Of a stretch of 64,000 nucleotides of DNA, positions 62,438 through 64,000 are shown piece by piece. Source of the stretch: Ferrovibrio sp. MS7 (GTDB taxonomy: Bacteria > Pseudomonadota > Alphaproteobacteria > Ferrovibrionales > Ferrovibrionaceae); contig NZ_JBBKBA010000003.1 of NCBI RefSeq assembly GCF_038404985.1, positions 310,001-374,000 of the forward strand. Direction: 5' to 3'. A program made the translations under genes and the position numbers. Positions within the stretch are counted from its first letter, which is position 1. Each line of letters begins with the position of its first letter. The notes beneath the pieces were generated by a model, which was not told the origin of the DNA, did not search any database, and was given only the letters and a program-made list of their open reading frames with translations.

Positions 62438-62832
62438 GACGCAGCCGGGGCGATCGGGCGCGGCCGGCCCTGATCGTCGATGGCGACATAGATGAAGGTG
62501 CCTTCCGTCACCTTGATCTCCTCCGGATCAAGCCGGCGGGCGACGATGGTCTCCATATGCACCGAGATCGAGGTGCGGCCGACCCGCGTCACCGTGGCAT
62601 AGATCGACACCACGTCGCCGACCTTGATCGGCTGCTTGAAGGTCATGGAATCGACCGCCACGGTGGCGACCCGGCCCATGGCCCGCCGCGCCGCCATGAT
62701 GCCGCCGGCAATGTCCATCTGGCTCAGCACCCAGCCGCCGAAGATATCGCCGTTGCCGTTCATGTCGGAGGGCATCGGCGCGGTCCGGATCACCGGTTCG
62801 CCCCGCTTGGTCTTAGCCGCCGCTTCGGTCAT
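62434..62832 (-). CDS. yciA: Acyl-CoA thioesterase, YciA-type
   Basis: 132 residues, a single hotdog fold. The family motif is PSDMNGNGDIFGGWVLSQMD, with the Asn-Gly-Asp that is the catalytic acid, and VAVDSMTFKQPIKVGDVVSI. It hydrolyses short and medium acyl-CoAs, helping to manage CoA pools. It overlaps the PAS gene by four bases. The promoter lies in the gap shared with the divergent parE gene. Confidence 0.92.
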   Translation of the reverse strand: MTEAAAKTKRGEPVIRTAPMPSDMNGNGDIFGGWVLSQMDIAGGIMAARRAMGRVATVAVDSMTFKQPIKVGDVVSIYATVTRVGRTSISVHMETIVARRLDPEEIKVTEGTFIYVAIDDQGRPRPIAPAAS

Positions 62833-62950
62833 CCACCACTCCTGCTTGCCGGATTAAGTGCTTTTCGCGCCTGCAAAAAATACTATATTTGGTAGCCAAC
62901 GATTCGTCCGCCCCTATACAGGGGTCCCTGATTGCAGTATAGCGCGGCCC

Positions 62951-64000
62951 ATGAATTCGATGAATGACTTGTTCCAGGGTGGCCCCAAGGGCGGCTCGGA
63001 CTACACCGCCAAGGATATCGAGGTCCTCGAGGGCCTGGAACCGGTGCGCCGCCGCCCCGGCATGTATATCGGCGGCATCGACGAGCGCGCCCTGCACCAC
63101 CTGTTCGCCGAGGTGCTGGACAACTCGATGGACGAGGCCGTGGCCGGCCATGCCGACCGCATCGAGGTGGAACTGCTGGCCGATGGTTCCCTGCGGGTGG
63201 CCGATAACGGCCGTGGCATCCCGATCGACAAGCACCCCAAGTTCAAGGACAAGTCGGCGCTGGAAGTGATCCTCACCACGCTGCATTCCGGCGGCAAGTT
63301 CTCCGACAAGGTCTACTCCACCGCCGGCGGCCTGCATGGCGTCGGCATCTCGGTGGTGAATGCGCTGTCCGACCGCCTGGTGGTGGAAGTGGCGCGTGAC
63401 CGGGAATTGTGGCGCCAGGATTATTCGCGCGGCACGCCGCAGGGCAAGCTGGCCAAGGTCGGTGCCGCGCCGAACCGTCGCGGCACCACCGTCACCTTCC
63501 ATCCCGACGAGCAGATTTTCGGCAAGGGCGCGCATTTCCGCCCGGCTCGTCTGTTCAAGATGGCGCGGTCCAAGGCCTATCTCTATCCCGGCGTCGAGAT
63601 CCGCTGGAAATGTGCCGCCGACCTGCTCAAGGGCGACGACGAGACGCCGGCTGAAGCGACGCTGCATTTCCCCGGCGGCCTGCAGGATTATCTGAACGCT
63701 GCCCTGGAAGGCCAGGCCACCATCACGCCGGTGCCGTTCGCCGGCCGGGCACAGTTGGCGGGCGAGCGCGGCCAGGTCGAGTGGGCGATCCACTGGCCGC
63801 AGGAAATCGGCGATGGCTGGCTGAATTCCTACGTCAACACCGTGCCGACGCCGGAAGGCGGCACGCACGAGGCCGGCTTCCGCTCGGCCCTGCTGCGCGG
63901 CTTCAAGGATTACGCCGACCTCACCAACAACAAGCGCGGCGCCCAGATCACGGCGGAAGACATCGTCAGCGGCGCCACCGCCATGCTGTCGCTGTTCATC
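62951..64000 (+). CDS. parE: DNA topoisomerase IV subunit B (ParE), N-terminal part
   Basis: 350 codons are visible and the frame runs off the right edge. The GHKL ATPase is clear: IEVLEGLEPVRRRPGMYIGG near residue 20, EVLDNSMDEAVAG near 53 with the catalytic Glu, VADNGRGIPID, LHSGGKFSDK and YSTAGGLHGVG for nucleotide binding, and the transducer part NTVPTPEGGTHEAGFRSALL near 296-315. The NSMDEA and GGLHGVG types fit ParE as well as GyrB; I prefer ParE because the opening DLFQGG and ERALHHLFAEVLDNSMD is the alphaproteobacterial ParE pattern. It decatenates daughter chromosomes with ParC. Confidence 0.9.
   Translation, partial: MNSMNDLFQGGPKGGSDYTAKDIEVLEGLEPVRRRPGMYIGGIDERALHHLFAEVLDNSMDEAVAGHADRIEVELLADGSLRVADNGRGIPIDKHPKFKDKSALEVILTTLHSGGKFSDKVYSTAGGLHGVGISVVNALSDRLVVEVARDRELWRQDYSRGTPQGKLAKVGAAPNRRGTTVTFHPDEQIFGKGAHFRPARLFKMARSKAYLYPGVEIRWKCAADLLKGDDETPAEATLHFPGGLQDYLNAALEGQATITPVPFAGRAQLAGERGQVEWAIHWPQEIGDGWLNSYVNTVPTPEGGTHEAGFRSALLRGFKDYADLTNNKRGAQITAEDIVSGATAMLSLFI

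Overview
The window comes from an alphaproteobacterium, most likely of the Rhodospirillales kind. It has a high-GC core with divK-pleD, an EipB-type (DUF1849) envelope protein, class I PHA synthase and a phasin, clpS-clpA, small PAS_5 proteins, a BrnTA pair and the gene order aminotransferase-hom-glpX-recJ. I found no rRNA, tRNA, CRISPR array, integrase or transposase.

Positions 1 to about 8,100 form an accessory region with lower GC and mostly unnamed genes. Its centre is a compact minus-strand operon of five genes (5967 down to 1517): an MltR-like protein, a HEPN-type protein with many zinc knuckles, a two-TM membrane protein, a zinc-ribbon plus nucleoside-deoxyribosyltransferase-like protein, and a DUF5677-like protein. 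It is the best candidate here for an undescribed conflict or defence system. An SRAP/HMCES-type protein and several small orphan ORFs follow.

From 8,112 the core chromosome begins. An alaC-hom-glpX-recJ operon (amino-acid and central metabolism plus DNA repair) lies downstream of an OmpA-like lipoprotein. Next come phaC, a LuxR-type regulator, a small set of exported proteins, two tandemly duplicated LuxR-type regulators, a PAS protein, topA and rnr. A low-GC coiled-coil membrane protein gene interrupts the core at 28.6-29.9 kb. Two NUDIX genes, rpmG, pleD and divK follow. A full palindromic parS-like site at 31515 suggests an origin-proximal chromosomal position.

From 33.8 to 42.6 kb lie plus-strand metabolic genes: HAD, ROK kinase, 2-hydroxyacid dehydrogenase, GGDEF, two RidA proteins, GDPD, FemAB-like, HIT and TPR/Sel1. 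From 42.8 to 51.3 kb, on the minus strand, are a dipeptide-type ABC importer, a soluble chemoreceptor-like protein with reversed domain order, clpS-clpA and a phasin. The last part holds a DD-carboxypeptidase with a SPOR domain, TrkH, a TRAP transporter locus with an enolase-superfamily enzyme and a GntR regulator, a metallo-beta-lactamase-fold lipoprotein, BrnTA, a PAS protein, a YciA-type thioesterase and the 5' part of parE, which runs off the window.

One recurring small-scale pattern is not explained by the genes. Short, partly diverged tandem repeats (13-20 bp units) sit across or next to the stop codons of clpS, the first NUDIX gene, the GGDEF gene, the eipB-like gene and a lipoprotein gene, with a related repeat inside the 3' end of rnr. 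All functions below are read from sequence motifs and recalled family knowledge. No database search was run.
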